Program-made: the position numbers and the translations under genes
Source: Anaerolinea sp.
GTDB lineage: Bacteria; Chloroflexota; Anaerolineae; SpSt-313
Assembly (NCBI GenBank): GCA_020725765.1
Contig: DYEI01000271.1
Location: forward strand, 1 to 36,716
Direction: 5' to 3'
Length of the DNA stretch: 36,716 nucleotides
In this document: positions 24,671 through 32,421 of the stretch, piece after piece
How positions within the stretch are numbered: position 1 is the stretch's first letter
Layout of the letters: every line of letters starts with the position of its first letter
Notes under the pieces: generated by a model
What the model saw: only the letters and a program-made list of their open reading frames with translations
Told to the model about the DNA's origin: nothing
The model's database searches: none

Positions 24671-25744
24671 ATGAGCATGCTCATCGCCCGGGCGCCTGTG
24701 CGCATCAGCTTTGCCGGTGGAGGCACCGACCTGCCCGCATACTACGAACGATACGGTGGCATGGTGGTCAGTGCGGCCATCGACAAGTACTTCTACGTGT
24801 TTCTGAACGTCGGAGGGTATGAGGGGCTGCAGATCAGCTCCGCGGACTATCACACCTTTTACCGCCAGGGGCCGGATGCCGGGTTTATCTGGAATGGGGA
24901 CCTGGCACTTCCCAGGACGATACTCCACCACTTCGGCCTGGACCGTGGGCTCTCCGTCTTCCTGGCCTCCGAAGTGCCGCCGGGGACGGGTCTCGGCTCC
25001 TCAAGTACCGTGGCCGTCGCCATGATCACGGCGCTATCGGCGCTGCGAGGGTCGCCGCTCAGCCCACAAGAGGTCGCCGAGCTGGCGTGCACCGTGGAGA
25101 TCGAGAAGATGGGCATGCCCATCGGCAAGCAGGACCAGTACGCCGCGGCTTTCGGCGGGCTGAACGCCATCACCTTCAGCCGGCAGGGGGTGGTCGTGGA
25201 GCCGGTGAGGGCCAGGCTGGAGGTGATCCACACTCTGGAGCGCAACATCCTGCTCTTCTTCACCGGGACGGCGCGCAACTCGGCCGATATCCTCTCGCGG
25301 CAGCGGGATTCGAGCGCCCGCGACGAGCCGCGGGTGATCGAGTCGCTGCACGCCATCAAGGCGATGGCAAAGGAAACCCTCGTTTGCCTGGAGACGGGCG
25401 ACCTCGCCCGCTATGGGCGGCTGCTGCACGAGTCCTGGCAGCGGAAGAAGCAGCTTGCACCTGGGATCTCCAACCCGCTGATCGACGAATGCTATGAGGC
25501 GGCGCTGAGAGCTGGGGCTATCGGGGGCAAGATCACGGGCGCCGGTGGCGGAGGCTTCCTGATGGTGTACTGCGAGCCACCCTTCCAGGAGGCGGTGACG
25601 CACGCCCTGGAGGCGCGTGGCCTGAGGCGCATGGAGTTCCGCTTTGATTTCGAGGGGGCGCGCATCCTCGTGCACTCGGGTAAGCGCGCCCACCCGCGCG
25701 AACCCGCCCCACGCCCTGTGCCGACGCGGCGGACTCCCGTCTGA
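24671..25744 (+). CDS. GHMP-family sugar kinase, heptose-7-phosphate kinase-like
   Basis: A 357-residue GHMP kinase. Motif 1 is RAPVRISFAGGGTDLPAYY, the ATP loop is PPGTGLGSSSTVAVAMI, and motif 3 is KITGAGGGGFLMVYC. The GGGTDLP form is typical of D-glycero-D-manno-heptose 7-phosphate 1-kinases (HddA) and related capsule sugar kinases. No sedoheptulose isomerase, phosphatase or nucleotidyltransferase of the heptose route is in the window, so the substrate is unproven. The start is taken as the ATG at 24671 (GTG at 24665 is possible). A 122-bp gap separates it from the aminotransferase. Confidence 0.8.
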   Translation: MSMLIARAPVRISFAGGGTDLPAYYERYGGMVVSAAIDKYFYVFLNVGGYEGLQISSADYHTFYRQGPDAGFIWNGDLALPRTILHHFGLDRGLSVFLASEVPPGTGLGSSSTVAVAMITALSALRGSPLSPQEVAELACTVEIEKMGMPIGKQDQYAAAFGGLNAITFSRQGVVVEPVRARLEVIHTLERNILLFFTGTARNSADILSRQRDSSARDEPRVIESLHAIKAMAKETLVCLETGDLARYGRLLHESWQRKKQLAPGISNPLIDECYEAALRAGAIGGKITGAGGGGFLMVYCEPPFQEAVTHALEARGLRRMEFRFDFEGARILVHSGKRAHPREPAPRPVPTRRTPV

Positions 25745-26058
25745 GAGGGCCGTTGTCGGCCGGAACGGGTTGTGGGGCCGGCCGAATGAACGCCCTGTGC
25801 AGCAAGGGCTCAAGGGCGGCCAGTCTTCTTCGGTCGTAGGGCCAGGGCATGGCCCATCGAGGGCCCCCCACCCCTAACCTCGCCCCGCGCCGTGGGGGCG
25901 GGGAATCCAGAATGGCTCTCCACAGCATAGGACGCCCCCTTCGCCGCCGCCTCGGCGGCGAGGCAGGAGGACGGGGGGATGGGGTACCCCCGGCAAGGGC
26001 CGAGGAATGGCGGCTAGAGCAGCCTGTCCGCCCCTGAAGCAGCAAGGGAGAGGGGGAA
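25745..26058. other. 314-bp non-coding spacer with dispersed repeat and hairpins
   Basis: No protein-like frame is present. It holds dispersed repeat copy 2 (25801-25875, minus orientation) and a GC hairpin CGCCGCCG 25942-25949 with CGGCGGCG 25953-25960, extendable by three more pairs including a wobble. No T-tract or clear promoter was found, so transcription of the kinase gene from the upstream operon or from a non-consensus promoter both remain possible. Confidence 0.5.
25801..25875 (-). repeat. Dispersed ~75-bp repeat, copy 2 (inverted)
   Basis: The reverse complement of this stretch matches 80-152 over its full length with scattered substitutions and one single-base gap. The 15-base core CTACGACCGAAGAAG is identical. 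It lies between the sugar kinase and the Wzz-kinase gene. Confidence 0.6.
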
Positions 26059-27822
26059 GTGGAAGATCAGCAAACGGGAGCACTCGCTGTCAGGCAGCTA
26101 CTGGCCCTGCTGCGGCGCTGGGCATGGCTGGCGGTGCTGTGTGCGGCCCTCGGTGCGGGCGTGGCTTACGCAGTCAGCGCGCGGTCGACACCGGTCTACG
26201 AAGCGACGGCCTTGCTGCTCGTCCACGAGGGTCAGAAGCCGACCGGGCCAGACTATGACGCCGTCCTAGTGAGCGAGCGCCTGGTCACGACCTACGCCGA
26301 GCTGCTGAAGGGCGGGGCGGTGCTCTCTGAGGTCCGGGACCGGCTGGCCTTGACGGATGCAGCAGCGCTCAACCGAATGGTCGACGTCCAACCGGTGCGC
26401 GACACGCAGTTGCTCCGCCTCCGGGTGCGGTCCGCCAGCGCTGAGATGGCTGCGCGCCTCGCCAACACCATCTGCCAGGTCTTTATCGAGCAGAATGCGC
26501 GGAGGCAGGCGGCACGGCTGACGGCCGCCATGGAGGCCGTCTCGAGCCAGATGAGCTCCCTGCAGAAGGCTATGAGCGACACCGAGGCCCAGATCCAGAA
26601 GGTGCGCGGCACCCAGCCGACCGACAGTGCCGAGCTGGCGCGGCTGGAAGCGGTGCTCTCTCAGCACCGGACGAACTACAGCAGCCTGCTGCAGAGCTAT
26701 GAGGAACTGTCCATGGCGCGGGCCTCCGGCGGGCAGACGATCAGCGTGGTCGAGCCGGCGTCGCAGCCGGGGGCGCCGGTTGCTCCCCGGCCTGTGCTCA
26801 ACGCGGCAGCGGCCGGTCTGCTCGGCGTGGCGTTGGCGGCCGGTGCCGCCCTGCTGTCGGAGCACCTGAATGATACGGTCAGCTCGGCGCGCGATGTTGC
26901 GCGGGCCGTGCGGCTGCCTACTCTGGCGACGATTGGCAGCTCGCGCCTGGGCGAGGGGCCGGCGGGTCCGCTCATGGCGGTCTGTCCCGGCTCGCCGGAG
27001 GCCGAAGGCTATCGCCTGCTGCGGGCAGCCATCTCGGCGGCAGCCCCTCTGAGGGGCAAGGCTGGCAGAATCCTGCTGGTCACGAGCGCGATGCCCTGTG
27101 AGGGCAAGACCACGACCCTTGCCAACCTGGGAGTTGCTCTGGCCCAGAGCGGCAAGCGGGTGCTGCTGGTTGACGCGAACCTCCGCAACCCCGGCCTGCA
27201 TCAGACCTTTGGGCTCCCGCTTGAGCCCGGGCTGGTAACACTGCTCGGCTCGGATGGCGACGCGCTCCACGGTGATGTCGTGCGGGAGGCGTCGGTGCCG
27301 AGGCTGAGGGTGCTCACGGCTGGCCGCCCGCCCGCGAGTGTGGCGGAGTTACTGGACCGACCGGGGATAGGAGCGCTTCTGAGGGAGCTACGCTCGGAGG
27401 CCGACTATGTGCTGCTCGACAGCCCAGCGGTTCTGGGGGTGTCTGACGCAGTCATCCTGGCGCAATGCGCCGACGCTGTGCTCCTCGTCGTCGAGGCACG
27501 CGCTACGCGGTCGGAGGCGCTGGCGGAGGCCGTCACAGCGCTGCAGCCGGCTCGAGCGCAACTCCTCGGCGTCGCCCTAAACCGGGGGACCTCGCCCTGT
27601 GCCGGCGCGTACTACCAGCAGGGCCGCCCGATCAGCCGTTCCGTGCGTGAAAGGGCAGCGCGCGTCCTGGGACGGTTGGTGCGGGGGCGGCGCAGCACCC
27701 CCAAGGGGCCTCCGGAGCCTCCTATTGATCCCAGTCCGGGGGCAAAGGAAGGTCCCGCGCCAGAAGGTCTGGCGCTGTCTCGCGGCGCTGGAGGGAAAGA
27801 ACCTTCCCATCGCGGACAATGA
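26059..27822 (+). CDS. Wzz chain-length regulator fused to a BY-kinase (CpsD/CapB-like)
   Basis: A 587-residue fusion. The Wzz domain has a first membrane helix at about 19-38, a periplasmic/extracellular coiled region (about 50-235) and a second helix (about 245-265, AAAAGLLGVALAAGAALL). The cytoplasmic ATPase domain has Walker A SAMPCEGKTTT with Lys350, Walker A' LLVDANLRNPG, and Walker B YVLLDSPAVLG. It controls chain length and assembly of the Wzx/Wzy polymer. The usual C-terminal tyrosine cluster is absent: after residue 510 only one adjacent pair (GAYYQQ) is present. The last ~34 codons are antisense to the 3' end of lysA. The GTG start follows AGGGAGAGGGGG. Confidence 0.87.
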   Translation: MEDQQTGALAVRQLLALLRRWAWLAVLCAALGAGVAYAVSARSTPVYEATALLLVHEGQKPTGPDYDAVLVSERLVTTYAELLKGGAVLSEVRDRLALTDAAALNRMVDVQPVRDTQLLRLRVRSASAEMAARLANTICQVFIEQNARRQAARLTAAMEAVSSQMSSLQKAMSDTEAQIQKVRGTQPTDSAELARLEAVLSQHRTNYSSLLQSYEELSMARASGGQTISVVEPASQPGAPVAPRPVLNAAAAGLLGVALAAGAALLSEHLNDTVSSARDVARAVRLPTLATIGSSRLGEGPAGPLMAVCPGSPEAEGYRLLRAAISAAAPLRGKAGRILLVTSAMPCEGKTTTLANLGVALAQSGKRVLLVDANLRNPGLHQTFGLPLEPGLVTLLGSDGDALHGDVVREASVPRLRVLTAGRPPASVAELLDRPGIGALLRELRSEADYVLLDSPAVLGVSDAVILAQCADAVLLVVEARATRSEALAEAVTALQPARAQLLGVALNRGTSPCAGAYYQQGRPISRSVRERAARVLGRLVRGRRSTPKGPPEPPIDPSPGAKEGPAPEGLALSRGAGGKEPSHRGQ

Positions 27823-29044
27823 CGACGGCAGGTCGGGGGACCAGGTTATAGTTGGAGGACATGGCCAGGCAGTAGGCGCCGGCCCTCGGCACGGCTATCA
27901 GATCCTCAGGCTGGAGTCGGGGGAGGGGGACGTCCCGGGCGATGATGTCTCCGGACTCACAGTAGCGGCCGGCGAGGGTTACGATCTCCTCCGGGGGTGC
28001 GGAGGCCCGGTCGGCGGCGAGGGCGGTGTAGCGGGCGCCATAGAGCGCAGGGCGGATATTATCTCCCATGCCGCCGTCGAGGGCGAGGTATGTGCGCACC
28101 CCGGGTATCTCCTTGCGGCTTCCTACCCGATACAGGGCCACCCCCGCGGGGCCCACGATGGCCCGACCGAGCTCGATCACCAGCGTCGGCAGCGGAAAGC
28201 CGTGGCGTGTGCACCGCTCGACCGCGGTCCGGGCGATCGCCTCACCGTAGGCGGCGAGGGGGAGGTCGAGCTCGGCAGGCCCGGTGGCCGTGCCCCAGCC
28301 CCCGCCGGGGCTCAGCTCCTGCGGGGTGAAGCCGACGCTGGCCGCAAGGTCGAGGAGCAGGCCGGTCGCCCGGGCAAAGGGTTCCGGTTCAAAGACCTGC
28401 GAGCCGATGTGGGCGTGGAGCCCCGTAACCTGCAGGCCGGCCATGCGCTGGGCCTGCTCCAGGGCAGCCGCCGCCTCGCCCGTCTCAAGGGTAAGGCCGA
28501 ACTTGGAGTCGAGGAGCCCCGTCTTGCGATGTGGGTGCGTGTGGACGTCAATCCCCGGCGCCACGCGCAGCCATACCCTCTGCGGTGCCTGTCGGCCTGC
28601 CGTCAGCTGGCCGAGCAGCCTCAGCTCGTGCAAGTTGTCGACAACGATCGTGCCAATGCCCCACTCGAGGGCCGCAGTGAGCTCGGCCACGTTCTTGCTG
28701 TTGCCATGCAGGTGCACACGCTCCGGCGGAAAGCCGGCGGCTCGGGCAACGGCCATCTCACCGGCTGAGGTAACGTCGAGGTCGAGGCCCTCGCGCTGGA
28801 GTATCTGCGCCAGGCCGAGGCACAGAAACGCCTTGCCGGCATAGGCCAGGCGGTGGGGGCCGGGGTAAGCGTCCAGCGCCGAGCGGGCCTCGCGCGCGCG
28901 GGCGAGGAGGGTCTCTGCGTCGTAGACGTAGAGGGGCGTGCCGAACTCGCGTGCCAGGTCGCGGGCGAGGCAACCGCCAAGCCACAGCCGGCCGCCGCGA
29001 TCGATCCTGGCGGTGATCGGGAAGAGGTCGAGCGGAGCGGTCAC
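27722..29044 (-). CDS. lysA: Diaminopimelate decarboxylase
   Basis: A 440-residue PLP enzyme that converts meso-diaminopimelate to lysine, the last step of lysine synthesis. The PLP lysine is Lys71 in YAGKAF, and the barrel motifs HGNSKNVAEL, HAHIGSQ and SPGGGWG follow. The second active-site half has GRYCESGDIIA and GAYCLAMSSNYN. The usual EPGR is ELGR here (VIELGRAIVG). The GTG at 29044 is chosen over the far upstream GTG at 29089 because the typical N-terminus begins here and AGGGGG lies upstream. Its 3' end overlaps the Wzz-kinase gene by 101 bp tail-to-tail, and the C-terminal residues encoded there (SLQRRETAPDLL) are typical of LysA. It lies 72 bp downstream of the ANTAR regulator gene on the same strand. 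Confidence 0.92.
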   Translation of the reverse strand: MTAPLDLFPITARIDRGGRLWLGGCLARDLAREFGTPLYVYDAETLLARAREARSALDAYPGPHRLAYAGKAFLCLGLAQILQREGLDLDVTSAGEMAVARAAGFPPERVHLHGNSKNVAELTAALEWGIGTIVVDNLHELRLLGQLTAGRQAPQRVWLRVAPGIDVHTHPHRKTGLLDSKFGLTLETGEAAAALEQAQRMAGLQVTGLHAHIGSQVFEPEPFARATGLLLDLAASVGFTPQELSPGGGWGTATGPAELDLPLAAYGEAIARTAVERCTRHGFPLPTLVIELGRAIVGPAGVALYRVGSRKEIPGVRTYLALDGGMGDNIRPALYGARYTALAADRASAPPEEIVTLAGRYCESGDIIARDVPLPRLQPEDLIAVPRAGAYCLAMSSNYNLVPRPAVVIVRDGKVLSLQRRETAPDLLARDLPLPPDWDQ

Positions 29045-29116
29045 GCTCTGGAGCCCCCTGATAGAGCACTGTACATAAGCGCGGCACACCTTGGACGGGC
29101 GCTCACGGCGGAGCGG

Positions 29117-29686
29117 CTAGCTGCGGCCTTCGGTTCGCAGCACCTCCTCGCTGACATCGCGGATGGAGCGGCGCTCGCGCACTGCCTTGGCCTGGAGGTA
29201 GTGGGAGGCCTCCGCCTCGCGCCAGCCGTGCGTTTTCATGAGCACTCGTTTCGCCTCCTCGAGGACCTGCAGGATGCGCATCGCGGACTGCAGATCGGCA
29301 GCCTCGCGGCGGAGGGCCTGCGTCTCCTCGAAGCGGGCGAGGGCAATCTCGAGGGCGGGGGCGAGGTCGACCGGGCGCACCGGCTTGGCCAGGTAGGCGT
29401 GGACGGCGAGGCTCGCAGCGCGGGCGACAAGGTCGGGGCTAGAGTAGGCGGTGAGAATGATCACGGGCACTGGCCGCTCGGCGGTGATCGCCTCGGCGGC
29501 GTCGAGGCCGTCCATCTGCGGCATCTTGATGTCGAGGATCACCAGATCCGGCCGTGTGGCGCGCGCCATCTCGACCGCCTGCCTGCCATCGCTGACGGCG
29601 GCAACGACCTCGTGCCCCATCTCTTCGAGCGAAGCCGTGAGGCCGAGACGAATGATCCCCTCGTCGTCTGCAATCAGGATGCGCAC
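29117..29686 (-). CDS. ANTAR-domain response regulator (second of a pair)
   Basis: A 189-residue regulator. The receiver domain (1-115) has acidic Asp7/Asp8, phospho-acceptor Asp52 (VILDIKMPQMDG), Thr79 and Lys101. A short coiled linker leads to the C-terminal ANTAR RNA-binding domain (about 130-185, ILQVLEEAKRVLMKTHGWREAEASHYLQ). ANTAR proteins bind paired hairpins in nascent mRNA and prevent termination. The GTG start follows ACAGGAGGT at 6 bp; the longer frame into upstream DNA has no support. It is separated from its paralogue by an intrinsic terminator, so it may need its own promoter or readthrough. Sequence is close to the neighbour at 29911-30498. Confidence 0.9.
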   Translation of the reverse strand: MRILIADDEGIIRLGLTASLEEMGHEVVAAVSDGRQAVEMARATRPDLVILDIKMPQMDGLDAAEAITAERPVPVIILTAYSSPDLVARAASLAVHAYLAKPVRPVDLAPALEIALARFEETQALRREAADLQSAMRILQVLEEAKRVLMKTHGWREAEASHYLQAKAVRERRSIRDVSEEVLRTEGRS

Positions 29687-29767
29687 AGCCGACCTCCTGT
29701 AATGGTTCGGGTCTTCCCAGTCTCGCTGCCAGCCTGCCGGTACTCTGGTCGCAGCGCGTCGCGCACG

Positions 29768-29814
29768 AAAAAAAGCCCTCAGGGCGAGCCTGCCCGCTCG
29801 CGTCCAGGGGCTTC
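29768..29814 (-). terminator. Intrinsic terminator after the first ANTAR regulator
   Basis: Read on the minus strand, AAGCCC (29813-29808) and GGGCTT enclose an inner perfect stem GCGAGC/GCTCGC with a hexaloop, and the structure ends in a run of seven T (plus-strand A7 at 29768-29774). This is the only textbook Rho-independent terminator seen in the window. It lies between the two ANTAR regulator genes and points in their direction. Confidence 0.8.
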
Positions 29815-29910
29815 GTGGCCGAAAGCTCCATCGCTCCGCTGATGGTGGCTGGATTGGCGCCGCCGATGGTCCGGGGACCGCTCGTGCGGGCACTCTTTGC
29901 GGGGAGCATA

Positions 29911-30498
29911 CTACGCCGAGGGGGTATTGTCAAACGGTGGCATCCCTCGCAGTATCTCCTCGCTCACCTCGCGCATCGAGCGGCGGCCGCGGCGCGCCCG
30001 TGCCCGAAGCCAGCGCAGGGCCTCCTCTTCGCCCAGCCCGTGGACCTCCATCAGCCGCCGCTTGGCCTGCTGCACGAGGTCGCGACTGCGCAGCGCTTCC
30101 TGCAGGTCGGCCGCCTCCTGCCGCAGCGCCTGCTCCTCCTGAAACCGGCTGATGGCGATCTCGAGGGCGGGCCCCAGCTCTACCGGGCGGATCGGCTTGA
30201 CGAGGTAGGCGTGCACCCGCAGGCCGGCCGCTCTCTCCACGAGGTCGCGGCTAGAGTAGGCGGTCAGGATGACGATGGGCACCGGCCGTTCGCGGCTGAT
30301 CGCCTCGGCGGCCTCGAGGCCATCGATGCCGGGCATCTTGATATCAAGGATGACCAGGTCTGGGTGCGCCGTGCGCGCAAGCTCGACGGCCGAGAGGCCA
30401 TCAGCAGCAATGGCGACGACCTCGTGGCCCATGGCCTCAAGCGAGGCCCTCAACCCCAGGCGGATGATCGCCTCATCATCGGCGATGAGGATGCGCAT
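29911..30498 (-). CDS. ANTAR-domain response regulator (first of a pair)
   Basis: A 195-residue regulator. The receiver has Asp7/Asp8, phospho-acceptor Asp52 (VILDIKMPGIDG), Thr79 and Lys101. The ANTAR domain follows a helical linker (about 130-185, SRDLVQQAKRRLMEVHGLGEEEALRWL). The start is fixed by GAGGAGG 6 bp upstream of the ATG at 30498. It begins 48 bp after the histidine kinase stop, so kinase and regulator form one transcription unit. It likely acts as an RNA-binding antiterminator activated by the kinase. Its 3' end is followed by a strong terminator. Confidence 0.92.
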   Translation of the reverse strand: MRILIADDEAIIRLGLRASLEAMGHEVVAIAADGLSAVELARTAHPDLVILDIKMPGIDGLEAAEAISRERPVPIVILTAYSSRDLVERAAGLRVHAYLVKPIRPVELGPALEIAISRFQEEQALRQEAADLQEALRSRDLVQQAKRRLMEVHGLGEEEALRWLRARARRGRRSMREVSEEILRGMPPFDNTPSA

Positions 30499-30546
30499 GG
30501 CAGGCCTCCTCACCTGCAAGAACCGTCGCCAGCTCCAAGGCGGAGC

Positions 30547-32193
30547 TCAGGCCGCGCCAGAGAGCTGGCGCGGGATGCGTATCGTGGCCGTCGTGCCCTC
30601 CCGTCGCTCGAAGCGGAGCTCGCCGTGAAGGTCCTCGGCGACGAGGGTCTCGGCGATCTGCAGGCCGCTCTGGGGGGCAGAGGCATCCGGCAGTCCGACG
30701 CCGTCATCGCGGACGGCGATGCGCCAGTGGTCTTCCTCCTGCCCCAACTCGACCGATATCCGCCCGCGGTCGCGACCGACGAAGGCATGCTCCATGGCGT
30801 TCTGCACCAGCTCGTTGATCACTAGCGCCAGCGTAGTGGCCGGCCGCGACGGGAGGGCGAACGTCTCGCCCGCGATGGTCAGGTCGATCTGTGCGTCGGG
30901 TGGTGCCATGTTCTGGACGACGCCCCCGGCGACGCGCGCGAGCAGCTCCTTGACGTCGACCATCTGCAGGCCCCGATGGGAGAGGACCTCGTGGACGGCG
31001 GCGATGCTCTGGACGCGGTTGATCGCCTCCTGCAGCAGCTCCTCGGGCGGGACGTGCCGTCCCTCGGCCATCTGCAGACGGAGCAGCATGATCACGCTCT
31101 GGAGGTTGTTCTTGATGCGGTGGTGCATCTCGCGTACGACGGCTGCCGAGGTCGCGAGACGGGCGTTCTCGATGGCCAGCGCGGTCTGGTTGGCCAGGGT
31201 CGAGAAGAGGGCGATTTCCTCCCGGGTGAAGTGGTGGGGCTCGCCGGTGTAGCAGTTGAAGACGCCGATGACCCGCTCGCGGACGCGGAGCGGCACGCAC
31301 AAGAGCGAGCAAAGGCCCTCCTGCCGGGCGAAGGCGCGGTAGCGGTAGCGGCGGTCGCGGCGCACGTCGTCGACGGCGATGAGCTGGCCCGTCTCGGCGA
31401 CAAGGCCGGCGATGCCCTCGCCGACGCGGATTGGCTCCTGACTGCGGTAGGCGGGGTTCAGGCCGCGGATGGCGCGCGGGACGAGCTCGCCCCGCTCCTC
31501 GTCGAGGAGGAGCAGCGAGCAGGCCTTGGCATGCATCACGCGGGCGGCCATCTCCACGATCAGCTCGAGCATCTCATCAGGGTATAGAGGGGAGGTGACC
31601 GTCTCGCTCACCTCGGCGAGGGTCGAGAGCTCGGCGATCTGGCGCTGCATCTGATCGTAGAGCATGGCCTTCTCGAGGGCGCCGGCGGCGAGGTCGGCGA
31701 TAAGGGAGAGGAGCTCGACCTCGTCGGAGGTGTACTCGTGGTAGTTCCGCGTCTGGACGTTCACGGCGCCGATGACCCGGCCCTGATTGACCAGCGGCAC
31801 GGCGAGGAGCGAGCGGAAGAGGCGCTCGCCAGTCTCGGGCAGGTACTTGTAGCGCGGATCGCCCGCCGCATCGGCGACGGCGACCGCCTGCCCCTGCTGG
31901 GCGGCCCAGCCGGTGAGCCCTTCGCCAAGGCGCAGCCGGGCATGGCCGACGGCGGCGCCGGCCAGCCCGGTGGTGGCCTTGAGGACGAGGAACTGCCCGC
32001 TCTCGTCCAGGAGGTAGATCGAGCAGGAGTCCACGTCCATCACTTCGGCGGTGCGCCGGGTGATCAGGTCGAGGGTGGCCTTGAGCTCCCAGGCGGCGTT
32101 GATCGCCCGGCCGATCTCGCGCAGGGCGGCGAGCTGGGCGATCTTTTGTTGTAGTTCTCTCTCAAGCTCGTGCATCCGTTGGTCCGTACCCAT
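30547..32193 (-). CDS. GAF-GAF sensor histidine kinase, HisKA_2 type
   Basis: A 548-residue soluble kinase with no membrane helix. A short N-terminal coiled coil leads to GAF 1 (about 40-175, DVDSCSIYLLDESGQF) and GAF 2 (about 205-345, HAKACSLLLLDEERGELV). The HisKA_2 dimerisation/phosphoacceptor motif follows, REMHHRIKNNLQSV, with His357/His358. The HATPase domain has INELVQNAMEHAF and DDGVGLP. HisKA_2 kinases typically pair with ANTAR regulators, and two lie directly downstream. The GAF domains imply sensing of a cytoplasmic small molecule, redox state or gas; no ligand can be named. The ribosome site is weak (AGGAACAG at 12 bp). An ATG at 32175 is a possible alternative start. Confidence 0.9.
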   Translation of the reverse strand: MGTDQRMHELERELQQKIAQLAALREIGRAINAAWELKATLDLITRRTAEVMDVDSCSIYLLDESGQFLVLKATTGLAGAAVGHARLRLGEGLTGWAAQQGQAVAVADAAGDPRYKYLPETGERLFRSLLAVPLVNQGRVIGAVNVQTRNYHEYTSDEVELLSLIADLAAGALEKAMLYDQMQRQIAELSTLAEVSETVTSPLYPDEMLELIVEMAARVMHAKACSLLLLDEERGELVPRAIRGLNPAYRSQEPIRVGEGIAGLVAETGQLIAVDDVRRDRRYRYRAFARQEGLCSLLCVPLRVRERVIGVFNCYTGEPHHFTREEIALFSTLANQTALAIENARLATSAAVVREMHHRIKNNLQSVIMLLRLQMAEGRHVPPEELLQEAINRVQSIAAVHEVLSHRGLQMVDVKELLARVAGGVVQNMAPPDAQIDLTIAGETFALPSRPATTLALVINELVQNAMEHAFVGRDRGRISVELGQEEDHWRIAVRDDGVGLPDASAPQSGLQIAETLVAEDLHGELRFERREGTTATIRIPRQLSGAA

Positions 32194-32347
32194 CGAGAGT
32201 CTGTTCCTGTCGCGGCGATAAGCCCGCGTGGTGCGCTGCCTGCCTCAATGCAGGCTTCCCGTGGCGCGATGGTGCCCCTACCCCTGAGCCCTCCTCCCGG
32301 CGGGCGCGCCCTCCCAGGCCGGGCCCCGGTGAATGGCCCGATCGGGT

Positions 32348-32376
32348 TTGCCAGGCGACAGCGCCTTCAGTACATT
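32348..32376 (+). promoter_or_regulatory. Sigma-70-type promoter of the GH3-like gene
   Basis: TTGCCA at 32348-32353 and TACATT at 32371-32376 are 17 bp apart, with transcription expected near 32383. The gene starts 39 bp later. The promoter lies in the 228-bp divergent region between the kinase and this gene. Confidence 0.6.
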
Positions 32377-32421
32377 TACTTCGGCCCGGTACCGCACATC
32401 TGTCGGCCAGGAGGTGATCCT

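Noticed and set aside
27599-28768. 389-codon plus-strand frame opposite lysA
   Set aside because: An antisense shadow; lysA motifs are complete on the minus strand.
29815-30825. 336-codon plus-strand frame opposite the ANTAR regulator and kinase
   Set aside because: The receiver and kinase motifs are on the minus strand. The plus frame has biased composition and no recognisable domain.
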